Positions 26,150-35,701 are shown, numbered from the stretch's first letter. The stretch is 54,827 nt of DNA from Bacteroidales bacterium (GCA_017472115.1 JAFUQW010000142.1:1-54827), one strand, 5' to 3'. The notes: generated by a model not told the origin, from the sequence alone. A program made the numbers and translations.

Positions 26150-26191
26150 GATAAATTAGTTATTAATGGTTAATTGGTGGTTTAGGTTTGA

Positions 26192-26971
26192 TTACTTATC
26201 CATTGTAACCTCAAGGAAGTTAACGCTTCCTGTTGTGTTCTCGTCAGTCACGTCAGTGTTAGGAATGCAACCTACACCATTCCATGCGCCTGTAGCATCA
26301 ATGTCAGTAAGGATACATCCAAGGCTGAATGTGTCAGCGAGTTCTACACCCATGAGCATCTCGATCATGATAGCGAGCTCATACTTGTTGCCGTTACCTG
26401 CACCTGATGCAATGCCTGAACCTGCACCAAGAACCTCTTCCCAAGACCAAGCCCACTCTTCAGTTGTACCTGTATAGTGGAACATACCCGGGTCGAATGA
26501 CTCCCATGTACCGTTTACGATGATGCTCTCATCCTCGAGGAGGTAGTCAACATTTGCCTGGCTGAGCCAATGCTCATCATCAGCGCCACCAAGGTCATTA
26601 TCCTGATTGAGGTAGATATCGAATGCTGCTGTACCGTTGGTAAGTGCAGTCTCGTCATACTCGAAATAAAGGTTGACATAAACTTCATCAGCATAAACCT
26701 TGAGAACCTTAAGTGCAGGGTCTTTAGCCTCAGCTGCGCAAGTTGCAACAGCAACCTTAGATGCATCGAGAGCATCCCAGTCAGAGAAATCACCGTCAAC
26801 AGTGATAGGGCTTACATACTCAGGCTCGCACTCGCATGGATCCTTGCCGCAATCAGGGCAGAGGTTCTCATCTGTTGTTGTACCACCGTTATCCGGCTTT
26901 GTCTCCTCACATGCTGTAAAAGACATCATTGCTGCAGCGAAAATCGCTGCCAAAGTGAAAATTTTTTTCAT
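26192..26971 (-). CDS. CBM9/DOMON-like lipoprotein with Cys4 motif, copy 2 of tandem set
   Basis: A 259-residue lipoprotein whose first 90 residues nearly repeat its neighbours: AAIFAAAMMSFTACEETKPD, CPDCGKDPCEC, SPITVDGDFSDWDALDASKVA. The C-terminal two thirds differ (LNQDNDLGGADDEHW, MLMGVELADTFSLG) but keep the same strand pattern. Acidic residues directly after the lipidated Cys fit surface export. The gene is 42 bases before copy 3 and follows the hairpin at 27004-27039. It probably forms part of the glycan-capture set that accompanies SusC and the two SusD proteins. Confidence 0.75.
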   Translation of the reverse strand: MKKIFTLAAIFAAAMMSFTACEETKPDNGGTTTDENLCPDCGKDPCECEPEYVSPITVDGDFSDWDALDASKVAVATCAAEAKDPALKVLKVYADEVYVNLYFEYDETALTNGTAAFDIYLNQDNDLGGADDEHWLSQANVDYLLEDESIIVNGTWESFDPGMFHYTGTTEEWAWSWEEVLGAGSGIASGAGNGNKYELAIMIEMLMGVELADTFSLGCILTDIDATGAWNGVGCIPNTDVTDENTTGSVNFLEVTMDK

Positions 26972-27003
26972 GATAAATTGAATTAATGGTTATAGTGGTT
27001 TTC

Positions 27004-27039
27004 TTGGGACATCCTGCCGCGGTCAGGCGGCAGGACATC
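27004..27039 (-). promoter_or_regulatory. Intra-operon hairpin, copy 1
   Basis: A 36-base copy identical to 25338-25373, with a CCTGCCGC/GCGGCAGG stem. It lies in the 81-base gap between lipoprotein copies 1 and 2. Perfect identity of a non-coding hairpin between genes that have diverged suggests recent duplication or functional constraint. Confidence 0.6.
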
Positions 27040-27052
27040 GATATAGGAATGA

Positions 27053-27817
27053 TTACTTGTTGATTGTAACCTCGAGGAACTTTGCAGCACCATTGGTGTT
27101 CTCATCAGTCACAGTGTCGTTAGGAAGGAGACCAACTGGCTCCCAGTTCTGTGAAACTGTGATACCGAAACCGAATGTGTCAGCGAGCTCGACACCATTG
27201 AGAAGCTCGATGAGGATTGCAAGCTCATACTTTGCAACTGTACCTGCACCTGAAGCAAGACCATTTCCTTCAGCAAGAAGCGGATTCTCAACATCCCAAG
27301 CCCACTCTACTTCCTGATCTGAACCGGTGTATGGATAGAGACCCGGATCGAAAGAAACTACAGCACCTTCTGAGTAGTATGCACCCTCAAGAAGAACATC
27401 CTGACCAGACTGACCAAGCCAGTTTTGATTTCCAGGATTCTCGCTGTTATCTGTATTGAGATAGATGTCAATCGGGCTGTCGCTTGTGATCTGATCAGCA
27501 TCAACTTCCATAAGAACATTGATGTAAACCTCGTCAGCATAAACCTTTACAGACTTAAGAGCAGTCCACTTAGCGTCAGTTGCGCAAGTTGCAGAGGCAA
27601 CCTTAGATGCATCGAGAGCATCCCAATCAGCGAAATCACCGTCGATAGTGATAGGGCTTGCATACTCCTCAGGGCACTCGCATGGATCCTTGCCGCAATC
27701 AGGGCAGAGGTTCTCATCTATTGTTGTACCGCCGTTATCCGGCTTTGTCTCCTCACATGCTGTGAAAGACATCATCGCTGCAGCGAAAATCGCTGCCAAA
27801 GTCATAAACTTCTTCAT
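27053..27817 (-). CDS. CBM9/DOMON-like lipoprotein with Cys4 motif, copy 1 of tandem set
   Basis: A 254-residue lipoprotein, the first of the three after the second SusD gene (45-base gap), the usual place for surface glycan-binding proteins in such loci. It has the shared signal and linker, CPDCGKDPCEC, SPITIDGDFADWDALDASKVA, then VKVYADEVYINVLMEVD and a divergent end (YLNTDNSENPGNQNW, LLNGVELADTFGFG). Function is inferred from position and the CBM9/DOMON-like pattern. Whether the Cys4 motif binds metal or forms disulfides cannot be read from the sequence. Confidence 0.77.
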   Translation of the reverse strand: MKKFMTLAAIFAAAMMSFTACEETKPDNGGTTIDENLCPDCGKDPCECPEEYASPITIDGDFADWDALDASKVASATCATDAKWTALKSVKVYADEVYINVLMEVDADQITSDSPIDIYLNTDNSENPGNQNWLGQSGQDVLLEGAYYSEGAVVSFDPGLYPYTGSDQEVEWAWDVENPLLAEGNGLASGAGTVAKYELAILIELLNGVELADTFGFGITVSQNWEPVGLLPNDTVTDENTNGAAKFLEVTINK

Positions 27818-27862
27818 TTGTTTGTTTTGAAATTAATTTGATTGATGATATTTCGGATGGTT

Positions 27863-29677
27863 TTAGTAATTCTTGCCATTACCTGCGATTCCGCTGACAG
27901 AAGTCTCCTCGAAAGGAATGCAGTATGGATATCTGAAGTCCATGCCTTCCATATCGATGACTTCCCAGTCCTGAACACCTGCAAAGCGGCGGTCCATAGG
28001 CTTGCCGTTTCTGTAGAGGTCGATCGCACGGTGTCCCTCGAAGCAGAGCTCGAGACGACGTTCGTCGAGAACCACGTCAACGATGTCAGTATAACCCTCA
28101 GCCTCGTATGCAGCCGCATCTGCCCAAGTAGGGATGCCGGCTCTTGTACGGATCACGTTTGTATATTTGAGGGCATTGGTAACATCACCCTTGTGAGCGT
28201 ATGCCTCTGCTGCATTGAGAACGACCTCAGCCCAACGGAGCATTGCAGGAGAAGAAAGCATAGGATCGCCGTCCTGACCTGAGAACTTTGACATTGTGTA
28301 TGCAGGGAATGTCTGACGGATACCCTGAGCAATTCCTACATTATCACGTACATAGACCTGAGTCTGCTTAGGACCGAGGAAGCCATCATTGTCATCCGCC
28401 ACAGGATTACCCTTAGCATCCATATAATTCTCAATATAATACTCAGGATAGCCGGTTCTTTCAGTAGTTCTCTTGACAATATGGGTTACTTGCTTAGTTT
28501 CATCTTCTTCTTTACCAGTCACAGGATTTTTTATCTTCTTTCCTGTAGTATATTTATATGTGATCGTGTTTTCCGCAGCATCCATGTCAAAAGTAACGTT
28601 GTTGACATTTGCATTGAGACGGAATCTGTTCTCAGTGTCGATCACAGGCCAGTGAATCATCTTCTTGCCGTCGTTGGTAGCACCGATAGTTCCCCACTGT
28701 GAGAGACGCTTGTCCTCAGGATGACGGAAAATCAGCTGCATGAGAGGATCTGACCAGTACATCTCGCACCAACCTGTACCTCCGATAGAGTCCGGTGAGT
28801 AGTACATCGATGCAACCTGGCTCTTTGGAGAGTAGTCAGGGTCTGTAGCGAGCTTCGCGATGCACCAGAGAGTCTCCTTTGAAGTTCTTGTGTTAGGATA
28901 GTAGTTGGTGATGTCATCAAGGTTTGCTGCAGGATTGCCGCCAAGCATGTCCTCCGCAAGAGTGATACACTCATCCCACTTGCCCATGTAGAGATATACT
29001 CTGGTAAGAAGTCCGCGAGCTGCCTCATAGCCTATGAAACCTGCGTCACCGCGACGGGTACCTCCCTGCATGAGGTTTGCTGCCTCAAGAAGGTCAGCCA
29101 CGATCTGCTCGTAAACCTCACCTACTGTTGCACGGGTAGTCACAGAGCAGTCTGTCGATGTACGGAGTACAACGCCAGGCTTGTCAGCGCCACGTGTATA
29201 TGGAGTAGCGTAGAGGTTAAGCAGCTGGAGATGACAGAATGCACGCATGAAATAGTTCTCACCGATGAGGTGGTCTGTAGCTACAGACTCGCCCTTAACC
29301 ATAGACTCGATATTCGAGTTGGCGCCATAGATGATCTTGTATGAGTTGTACCAGAAGTATGAAAGGTCAGCCAATGTAGGGTCATCGGTATAAGTCATGT
29401 TCTGGTAGAGAGGGTCGGTGGTACGGCCTGAAAGGGCAACGTTATCACCACGGAGCTCAGACATAAGGAGCACAAGACGAGGATACTCGTTACCTGATCT
29501 TGAGTTCGAATAGTCGATCCTGTCCTTGAACATTGAGTAGTTACCGTCAGTTGTGTAAACGGCAGCACCCGGATTCTCCTTGAGCATGGATGAAGTCATT
29601 GTGTCTGAACGGTAGAAATCCAGTTCGCAGGACACAAGGGCCGCAGCCGCTGCAAGCATAATTAATATCTTCTTCAT
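27863..29677 (-). CDS. SusD-like surface glycan-binding lipoprotein, second copy
   Basis: A 604-residue SusD/RagB lipoprotein (LVSC lipobox, C17) with the family's N-terminal TPR region (LSYFWYNSYKIIYGANSNIE, LIGENYFMRAFCHLQLLNLY) and C-terminal block VVLDERRLELCFEGHRAIDLYRNGK. It follows SusC by 21 bases, the normal order, so it is the probable lid of that transporter. It is strikingly similar along its full length to the SusD gene on the other side of SusC (32694-34457). It differs by an inserted Lys/Glu-rich loop (GKKIKNPVTGKEEDETKQ) after AENTITYKYTT, where the other copy has only QGKK. Confidence 0.95.
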   Translation of the reverse strand: MKKILIMLAAAAALVSCELDFYRSDTMTSSMLKENPGAAVYTTDGNYSMFKDRIDYSNSRSGNEYPRLVLLMSELRGDNVALSGRTTDPLYQNMTYTDDPTLADLSYFWYNSYKIIYGANSNIESMVKGESVATDHLIGENYFMRAFCHLQLLNLYATPYTRGADKPGVVLRTSTDCSVTTRATVGEVYEQIVADLLEAANLMQGGTRRGDAGFIGYEAARGLLTRVYLYMGKWDECITLAEDMLGGNPAANLDDITNYYPNTRTSKETLWCIAKLATDPDYSPKSQVASMYYSPDSIGGTGWCEMYWSDPLMQLIFRHPEDKRLSQWGTIGATNDGKKMIHWPVIDTENRFRLNANVNNVTFDMDAAENTITYKYTTGKKIKNPVTGKEEDETKQVTHIVKRTTERTGYPEYYIENYMDAKGNPVADDNDGFLGPKQTQVYVRDNVGIAQGIRQTFPAYTMSKFSGQDGDPMLSSPAMLRWAEVVLNAAEAYAHKGDVTNALKYTNVIRTRAGIPTWADAAAYEAEGYTDIVDVVLDERRLELCFEGHRAIDLYRNGKPMDRRFAGVQDWEVIDMEGMDFRYPYCIPFEETSVSGIAGNGKNY

Positions 29678-29698
29678 AACAATTTCAGTGTTAAATCA

Positions 29699-32665
29699 TT
29701 AGAAAGTAATCTGAATACCACCGACAACTGTCATAGGGACAGGGTAGTTGGTGTCATATGTACCATACTCTGTGTCGATCTCAGGGTCCATGCCGGAGAA
29801 CTTCGAGAATGTAGCGAGGTTGTCACCTGAGACATAAACCTTGAGACCCTGGATGCGGGCCTTCTTCATCCATGCCTGTGGGAAGTCATAAGCGAGGGTC
29901 ACGTTCTTGAGACGGAAGAAGCTACCGTCCTCGAGATAACGTGAAGATGTCTGGTGTGCATCGTTGTTACCGTTCATCTTTGGCTGAGGGTGAGTTGCGA
30001 TGTCACCAGGTTTCTCCCAACGTGTCCAACCGAGACCGTTGTCATGAGACATCATGTTGTAGTCGGTGTAGGCACCGTCAGAGTCCATTGACACACGTGC
30101 TGAGTTGTAGATCTTGTTGCCATATACGAAAGCACCTGTAGCGTTGAGCGAGAGGCCCTTCCATCTGAGATATGTGCTCACACCACCCTGGAAGAGAGGA
30201 GATGACTTGCCGACATTCTGATATGTAGCCTCGGCATAAGTCTTGGTGAGAGTGACTGTTCCGTCCTCTTCGATCTTCTCCCATGTAGGGCTACCTGTCT
30301 CAGGATCGACACCGGCCCACTTAGGCATGTTCCATGTGAAGATGTCCTGACCTTCCCTTACGATCTGGAGACCCTGACGGAATTCACCGTTAGGAAGGAG
30401 AACGACTGTGTTCTTGTTGAAACCGAGGTTGAAACCGAGGTTCCAGCTGAAGTCTCTTGTGCTGAAGATATCACCGTCGATGGCAAGCTCGACACCCTTG
30501 TTGTTCACAGTACCTACGTTGTCCATGAATTCGAAGAATCCTGTTGATGGAGCGAGAGGAACTGCAAGAAGGAGGTTCTTGTTGTCGATGTTGTAGAGGT
30601 CGAGGGTCACGTTGAGTCTGTTGAAGAATGAAGCCTCGAGACCGAAACTTGTCATGTAAGCCTCTTCCCATCCGAGGTTAGGGTTCTTCTGACGCTGGAG
30701 GACAGCTGCCACGATGCCCTGATACTGAGCTGAAAGGCTGTAGATATCCTGCCAGAGGAAGTTCTCGATAGAGTCGTTACCGGTCTTACCGTAACCTGCG
30801 CGGATCTTCAGGAGAGAGATGGCGCTTACGTCCTGCATCCAGTTCTCCTTGTTGATGAGCCATGCTGCAGATACGCCAGGGAAATAACCGCCACGTGCCT
30901 GTGGAGCGAAACGTGAAGTCTCGTCATAACGGATAGATCCTGTCACGATGTAGCGTCCCTTGTATGAGTACTGAGCCTGTGCGAGCCATGCCCATGAACG
31001 TGACTTGTAGTTGTAACCGCCTACGCTCTGCATTACAGCGTTGCTGAGGGAAGCCTGTCCTGCAGGCATGTCAGTACCTGAAGCTGAAGTGCTGCGGCTG
31101 AATCCTTCACCGTACTCGATGCCGACAACTCCGTTCACACTGTGGTCACCGAAGTCCTTTGTAGCCTTGAGGAGGTTGGTTGTACCGAAGCCCCAGCCTG
31201 AACCGAAGCCGTTGTAGATCTCACCGTTTGCCACTGAAGGAAGCTTGGTACGAGGGTCGATGTATGACTCGTTGAACCAGTTGGATGAGTTGAAACGGTT
31301 AGTGGTAGTGAACATGAGCCAGTCTGTGATGTTCCAGTTGAGCTGGATGTCGGCCATGATGTCCTCAGACTCGCTTACGTTGTAGTTGTAAAGCTCGTTG
31401 TGGAGGTAGTTGTACTTGTCGTGTGAGTACCAGGTCTGATCCGCTCTTCCGTCACCACGCACTGCGCTGTCGATATAGAGAGGCTCATCGGTCTGGTTGC
31501 CGTCTGCATCGAATACATATGGGTTATCCCAAGGAAGTGCACGGTATGCACACTCGAGAGTCACATATGAAGATGTATATTGGCTTCTTGCGCGGTCATA
31601 GTTCACGCGGATAGCCATGTTCACCTTGTTGCCGAGAGGGGCAGAGAGGTTGATGCGGGCAGAGTTCCTCTTGTGGTTTGTGTTCACGAGAGTACCGTCC
31701 TCATCATAGTGGCTGAGGGAAGCGAACCAGTTCACGCGACCTGCCTTTCCTGATGCAGAAGCATAGTAGTCCTGAACCACACCGAGATTGAATGACTCGC
31801 CCATCCAGTCGAAGTCCTGCTCGAGAAGAGTCTCAGGACGCTGGATCTTGAAGAGAGTCTTTGAATAGATCTTGCTCTGGAGGTCATAGAGTTCCTGTGA
31901 ATTCATTGGAGAGAAGCGACCGCTGAGAGCCTTCTTGATACCTGCTGTAGCCTTGAGGGTCACTGTAGTCTTGTCACCCTTTGCCTGCTTTGTGGTAACG
32001 ACGATGACACCACCGGCAGCTGCAGCACCGTAAAGTGCGGTTGCAGACGCGTCCTTGAGGACTGTGAGGGTCTCGACGTCATTAGGGTTGAATGAACCGC
32101 CTGCAACTCCATCGACCACATAGAGAGGTGATGCACCTGCTGTGATCGAACCTGTACCACGGATACGGATCTTCGCACCGTCACCAGGCTGACCTGAAGC
32201 GTTCATTACGAGGACACCGGCTGCCTTACCCTGAAGCATGTTTCCAAGGTCAGGTGAAGTCACGTCCTTGAGTTTCTCAGCACTCAGAGAGACTACCGAG
32301 CTCGAAAGTTCGTTCTTTTTCTGGCTTGTGTAACCGAGGACAACGACTTCTTCGAGGACCTTGGAGTCAACAGTCATCTTGACGTTGATCACCGAGCGTC
32401 CGTTCACCTTCTCTACTACATCAAGGTAGCCGAGAGTGTTGAATGTAAGCGTTGCATCATCTGAAGCTGTGACTGCATATGCTCCATTTGCATCTGTAGT
32501 CACGCCCCCCCCAGTTGAAACGATGACAGCGACACCGATAAGCGGCTGTCCGTTATCTGCATCAACAACGGTACCTGTGATGGTGTGCTGCTGGGCAGAC
32601 AGAGAGACTGTAAGCATCATGAAAACCGATGCCAACAGTCCTTTGAGGTTAAAGTTTGCTTTCAT
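29699..32665 (-). CDS. SusC-like TonB-dependent outer-membrane transporter
   Basis: A 988-residue transporter with signal peptide (SLSAQQ), an N-terminal carboxypeptidase-regulatory-like domain (TITGTVVDADNGQPLIGVAV), the conserved VVVLGYTSQKKNELSSSV block before the plug, plug motifs (GKAAGVLVMNASGQPGDGAKIRIRGTGS, PLYVVDGV, VLKDASATALYGAAAAGGVIVVTTK) and a C-terminal 22-strand barrel ending in Phe. It imports oligosaccharides into the periplasm with energy from TonB. The coding strand has a run of eight G (complement of 32505-32512) near codon 52, a possible slippage site. It is flanked on both sides by SusD genes and is the only SusC in the window. Confidence 0.97.
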   Translation of the reverse strand: MKANFNLKGLLASVFMMLTVSLSAQQHTITGTVVDADNGQPLIGVAVIVSTGGGVTTDANGAYAVTASDDATLTFNTLGYLDVVEKVNGRSVINVKMTVDSKVLEEVVVLGYTSQKKNELSSSVVSLSAEKLKDVTSPDLGNMLQGKAAGVLVMNASGQPGDGAKIRIRGTGSITAGASPLYVVDGVAGGSFNPNDVETLTVLKDASATALYGAAAAGGVIVVTTKQAKGDKTTVTLKATAGIKKALSGRFSPMNSQELYDLQSKIYSKTLFKIQRPETLLEQDFDWMGESFNLGVVQDYYASASGKAGRVNWFASLSHYDEDGTLVNTNHKRNSARINLSAPLGNKVNMAIRVNYDRARSQYTSSYVTLECAYRALPWDNPYVFDADGNQTDEPLYIDSAVRGDGRADQTWYSHDKYNYLHNELYNYNVSESEDIMADIQLNWNITDWLMFTTTNRFNSSNWFNESYIDPRTKLPSVANGEIYNGFGSGWGFGTTNLLKATKDFGDHSVNGVVGIEYGEGFSRSTSASGTDMPAGQASLSNAVMQSVGGYNYKSRSWAWLAQAQYSYKGRYIVTGSIRYDETSRFAPQARGGYFPGVSAAWLINKENWMQDVSAISLLKIRAGYGKTGNDSIENFLWQDIYSLSAQYQGIVAAVLQRQKNPNLGWEEAYMTSFGLEASFFNRLNVTLDLYNIDNKNLLLAVPLAPSTGFFEFMDNVGTVNNKGVELAIDGDIFSTRDFSWNLGFNLGFNKNTVVLLPNGEFRQGLQIVREGQDIFTWNMPKWAGVDPETGSPTWEKIEEDGTVTLTKTYAEATYQNVGKSSPLFQGGVSTYLRWKGLSLNATGAFVYGNKIYNSARVSMDSDGAYTDYNMMSHDNGLGWTRWEKPGDIATHPQPKMNGNNDAHQTSSRYLEDGSFFRLKNVTLAYDFPQAWMKKARIQGLKVYVSGDNLATFSKFSGMDPEIDTEYGTYDTNYPVPMTVVGGIQITF

Positions 32666-32693
32666 TGTTATTAAAAATTAAGGTATAGTAATA

Positions 32694-34457
32694 CTAATAA
32701 TTCTTTCCGTTTCCGGGTATTCCGCTCACCGACACCTCTTCGAAAGGAATGCAGTAAGGGAACTTGAAGTCAAGAGCCTCGAGATCGAGCACCTCCCAGT
32801 CCTGATTGCCCGCGAACCTTCTGTCGATGGACCTGCCGTTTCTGTAGAGGTCGAATGCCCTATGTCCCTCGAAGCAGAGTTCGAGACGGCGCTCGTCGAG
32901 AACCACATCGAGCACTGACTCGTATCCCTCAGCCTTGTAGTTGTCCAGGGTCCAGAGTGCATCACCGCTAAGGCCGGCTCTCTTTCTGATGACATTCACG
33001 TCATCGAGAGCCTTCTGTTCCTGACCGAGCTTGCAGTAAGCCTCGGCTCTGTTGAGGACGATCTCCGCCATGCGGATCACAGCAGGTGAGGCAAGCATAG
33101 GATTGCCGTTCTGATAAGAGAACTTCGACATTGTGTATGCAGGGAAGGTCTGACGGATACCTGTCGCGACATTCACATTATCCCTGACATAGACCTTTGT
33201 CTGCTTAGGACCGAGGAAGCCGTCGTTGTCGTCAGCTACGACCTTGCCGCTCGCATCCGTAAGAAGATTCTCGATATAATACTCAGGATAACCTGTCCTC
33301 TCTGTGGTCCTCTTCACGACATACTTCTTTCCCTGATATGTGATCGTGTTTTCCGCAGCATCCATATCGAAGTTAACACCATTGACATTGGCATTGAGAC
33401 GGAAACGGTTAGCCTCGTCGATCACCGGCCAGTGGATCATCTTGGTGCCGTCGTCGGTGGCTCCGATGTTTCCGAAATAGTTGAGACGCTTGTCCTCAGG
33501 ATGACGGAAGATCAGTTCCATGAGAGGATCTGACCAATATATCTCGCACCAGCCTGTACCTCCGATGGAGTCAGGTGAGTAATAGAGAGATGCAAGCTCG
33601 CTTCTCGGCGAATAATCCTGATCGATCTCAGTCTTTACGATGCACCAGAGAGTCTCCTGCGATGTCCTTGTGTTGGCGAAATATGTAGTGATGTCGTCGA
33701 GACATGCTGAAGGGTTGCTGCCGAGCATCTCATCCGCAAGGTCGATGCACTTCTGGTTCTCTCCCATATAGAGATAAACCCTTGTGAGAAGTCCCTTTGC
33801 GGCATCATAGCTTGCATAACCCGCATCACCGCGACGCTGTCCGTCCTTCATCAGCCTCATTGCGTTCTCAAGGTCGGAAACCACCTGTGCATAGACCTCA
33901 CCTACCGTAGCACGTGTAGTCACAGAGCAGTCTGTCGAAGTACGGAGTACAACGCCCGGCTTGTCTGCTCCACGAGTGTATGGAGTAGCGTAGAGGTTGC
34001 AGAGATTGAAGTGACAGAAGGCACGGAGGAAATAGTTCTCACCGATGAGGTGGTCCATTTCGGCCGAAACGCCTTCCTTGATGGATTCGATATTGGATGT
34101 ACATCCATAGATTATCTTGTAGGACACATACCACAGATACGACAGATGCGGAACCGACGGATGGTCGGTATATGTGATATGGTTATACACCGGACTCGTG
34201 GTTCTTCCCGAAAGGCAGATATTGTCTCCGCGGAACTCCGACATCTGGAAATAGACCTTGAGATAGATATTGTCAGAGCGGTCGTTCGAGTATTCCTGTC
34301 TGTCCTTCAGAAGAGCATAATTGCCGTCCGTGGTGTATTCGGCTGCTGCCGGATTCTCGCTCAGCATGGTGGATGTCATTGTATCCGAACGATAGAAATC
34401 CATCGTACATGACATGATGAGCAGCGCCGCCGTCAATATGATCGATATTCTCTTCAT
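32694..34457 (-). CDS. SusD-like surface glycan-binding lipoprotein, first copy
   Basis: A 587-residue SusD/RagB lipoprotein (IMSC lipobox, C16) located upstream of SusC, an unusual order because SusD normally follows SusC. Full-length similarity to the 27863 gene is very high by eye (for example NLYATPYTRGADKPGVVLRT and DERRLELCFEGHRA shared), so it arose by duplication around SusC. It may give the transporter an alternative lid or simply add binding capacity. It starts 12 bases after the GatZ/KbaZ gene, tying sugar catabolism and uptake in one transcript. Confidence 0.95.
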   Translation of the reverse strand: MKRISIILTAALLIMSCTMDFYRSDTMTSTMLSENPAAAEYTTDGNYALLKDRQEYSNDRSDNIYLKVYFQMSEFRGDNICLSGRTTSPVYNHITYTDHPSVPHLSYLWYVSYKIIYGCTSNIESIKEGVSAEMDHLIGENYFLRAFCHFNLCNLYATPYTRGADKPGVVLRTSTDCSVTTRATVGEVYAQVVSDLENAMRLMKDGQRRGDAGYASYDAAKGLLTRVYLYMGENQKCIDLADEMLGSNPSACLDDITTYFANTRTSQETLWCIVKTEIDQDYSPRSELASLYYSPDSIGGTGWCEIYWSDPLMELIFRHPEDKRLNYFGNIGATDDGTKMIHWPVIDEANRFRLNANVNGVNFDMDAAENTITYQGKKYVVKRTTERTGYPEYYIENLLTDASGKVVADDNDGFLGPKQTKVYVRDNVNVATGIRQTFPAYTMSKFSYQNGNPMLASPAVIRMAEIVLNRAEAYCKLGQEQKALDDVNVIRKRAGLSGDALWTLDNYKAEGYESVLDVVLDERRLELCFEGHRAFDLYRNGRSIDRRFAGNQDWEVLDLEALDFKFPYCIPFEEVSVSGIPGNGKNY

Positions 34458-34469
34458 ATTATCAAGGAA

Positions 34470-35696
34470 TTAAAGAAGGTCATTCACACCTACAAGGTTG
34501 AAGGCTGCGAAATATTTGTCCATATCGCGCTCGATGCGTCCGAGGACAACTTCTTCAGCATCCACACCAAGCCTTGCGAGGTTGCCGTAGAGCTGTGTTC
34601 TTGCCGCAACTGCCTCAGGGTGCTGCCAGATGTAGCGGCAACCCGTACCGACAAGCCACTCGCGCCTTTCGGCTGTAAGTTCAGGGAAGTCCTTTCCAGC
34701 CTCGTCCTCGTGCAGCCACTTGATCCAGCGACCGCTCTCATATACGAGTCTTTCGAGAGTTGCAGCCATGTTTGAGAGCACCGCAACCTTGCCCTCAGCC
34801 TCGAACCTGCGCTCAAGTGCATCAAGCTCCTTGAGGGCCTCATATTCGCTGATAGTGAACTCCGGTCCGACATTGGCAGCACCCATTCCGCTGAGCGGAT
34901 ATTCCTCAGGATTGCTTACTCCGTCTGTATAATGTCCCTTGATCCAGCTGCCGTGAGGACGTACCTTTGAGGTAAGGTTTCTCGCAACCTCAGGATCGAA
35001 GATGGCTGTGTCGAGATCTGTTCCGACCTTGCCTACAATGAAGCATGGCCATACATGTGCAAGACCCACCTCTGCAAGACCGCTCTTGAGCTCGGAAAGG
35101 AATGTATCGAATGTGGTCTCGTCTGCAAGACCGCCGTGAACCTCTTCCGTTCCGACCTCGTATGAGATCTCAGGAAGATTGTTTGCCGTGCGGAAATCCT
35201 CGACGTGCTTGATCAGCTCGACTGTACGGCGCACCACAACGTGAATATCGATCACATCTCCCTTCGCCACGTTGATATCAACGGTAGGATCAACGTGGAT
35301 AAGGTCATAACCTGCGAGAACAGCATCTTCGAAAGACTTCTTCACTCCGTTCATCGCATCTTCGGTTGACCATTTCTCCACACGCTGCTTGTCCTTGAGC
35401 CAAGGGCCGCCGTGGTCGATGGCCACGATACTGCAGCCTGTGTAGTTCACTCTGTCCGCCTCGAACTGAAGCATCTTTGTGAACTGAGACTGTACCATGC
35501 CGGTGTAACCGCCGTCGCCGTCGATCTGGTTGAGTGTCGCAGCGAAATAGATCGGCGCGTTGTTACGCTTTGCAGCGCGGAATGAAGCACGGATGACAGA
35601 AAGCGAATTAGGACATACCGCAAAAATGGTACGTGCCACGCCTGTTTCCTGCCTGAGGGACTCAAGCCTCTCCAAAAGTTGTTCTGTCTTTGCCAT
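34470..35696 (-). CDS. Tagatose-bisphosphate aldolase non-catalytic subunit-like (GatZ/KbaZ)
   Basis: A 408-residue cytosolic protein of the GatZ/KbaZ family. Recognisable blocks are IFAVCPNSLSVIRASFRAAK, FAATLNQIDGDGGYTGM, AIDHGGPWL, GYDLIHVDPTVD and YEVGTEEVHGG. In E. coli these proteins are needed for full activity or stability of the class II aldolases GatY/KbaY, which split tagatose-1,6-bisphosphate. No GatY partner is present in the window, so the protein either works with an aldolase encoded elsewhere or acts on its own, as has been proposed for some homologues. It lies 5 bases after agaS, supporting a GalN-6-phosphate to tagatose-6-phosphate pathway. Confidence 0.87.
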   Translation of the reverse strand: MAKTEQLLERLESLRQETGVARTIFAVCPNSLSVIRASFRAAKRNNAPIYFAATLNQIDGDGGYTGMVQSQFTKMLQFEADRVNYTGCSIVAIDHGGPWLKDKQRVEKWSTEDAMNGVKKSFEDAVLAGYDLIHVDPTVDINVAKGDVIDIHVVVRRTVELIKHVEDFRTANNLPEISYEVGTEEVHGGLADETTFDTFLSELKSGLAEVGLAHVWPCFIVGKVGTDLDTAIFDPEVARNLTSKVRPHGSWIKGHYTDGVSNPEEYPLSGMGAANVGPEFTISEYEALKELDALERRFEAEGKVAVLSNMAATLERLVYESGRWIKWLHEDEAGKDFPELTAERREWLVGTGCRYIWQHPEAVAARTQLYGNLARLGVDAEEVVLGRIERDMDKYFAAFNLVGVNDLL

Positions 35697-35701
35697 ATAG
35701 G

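Noticed and set aside
32666..34457. A second SusC expected beside the first SusD copy
   Set aside because: The genes upstream are GatZ/KbaZ and AgaS, and only one TonB-dependent transporter is present.
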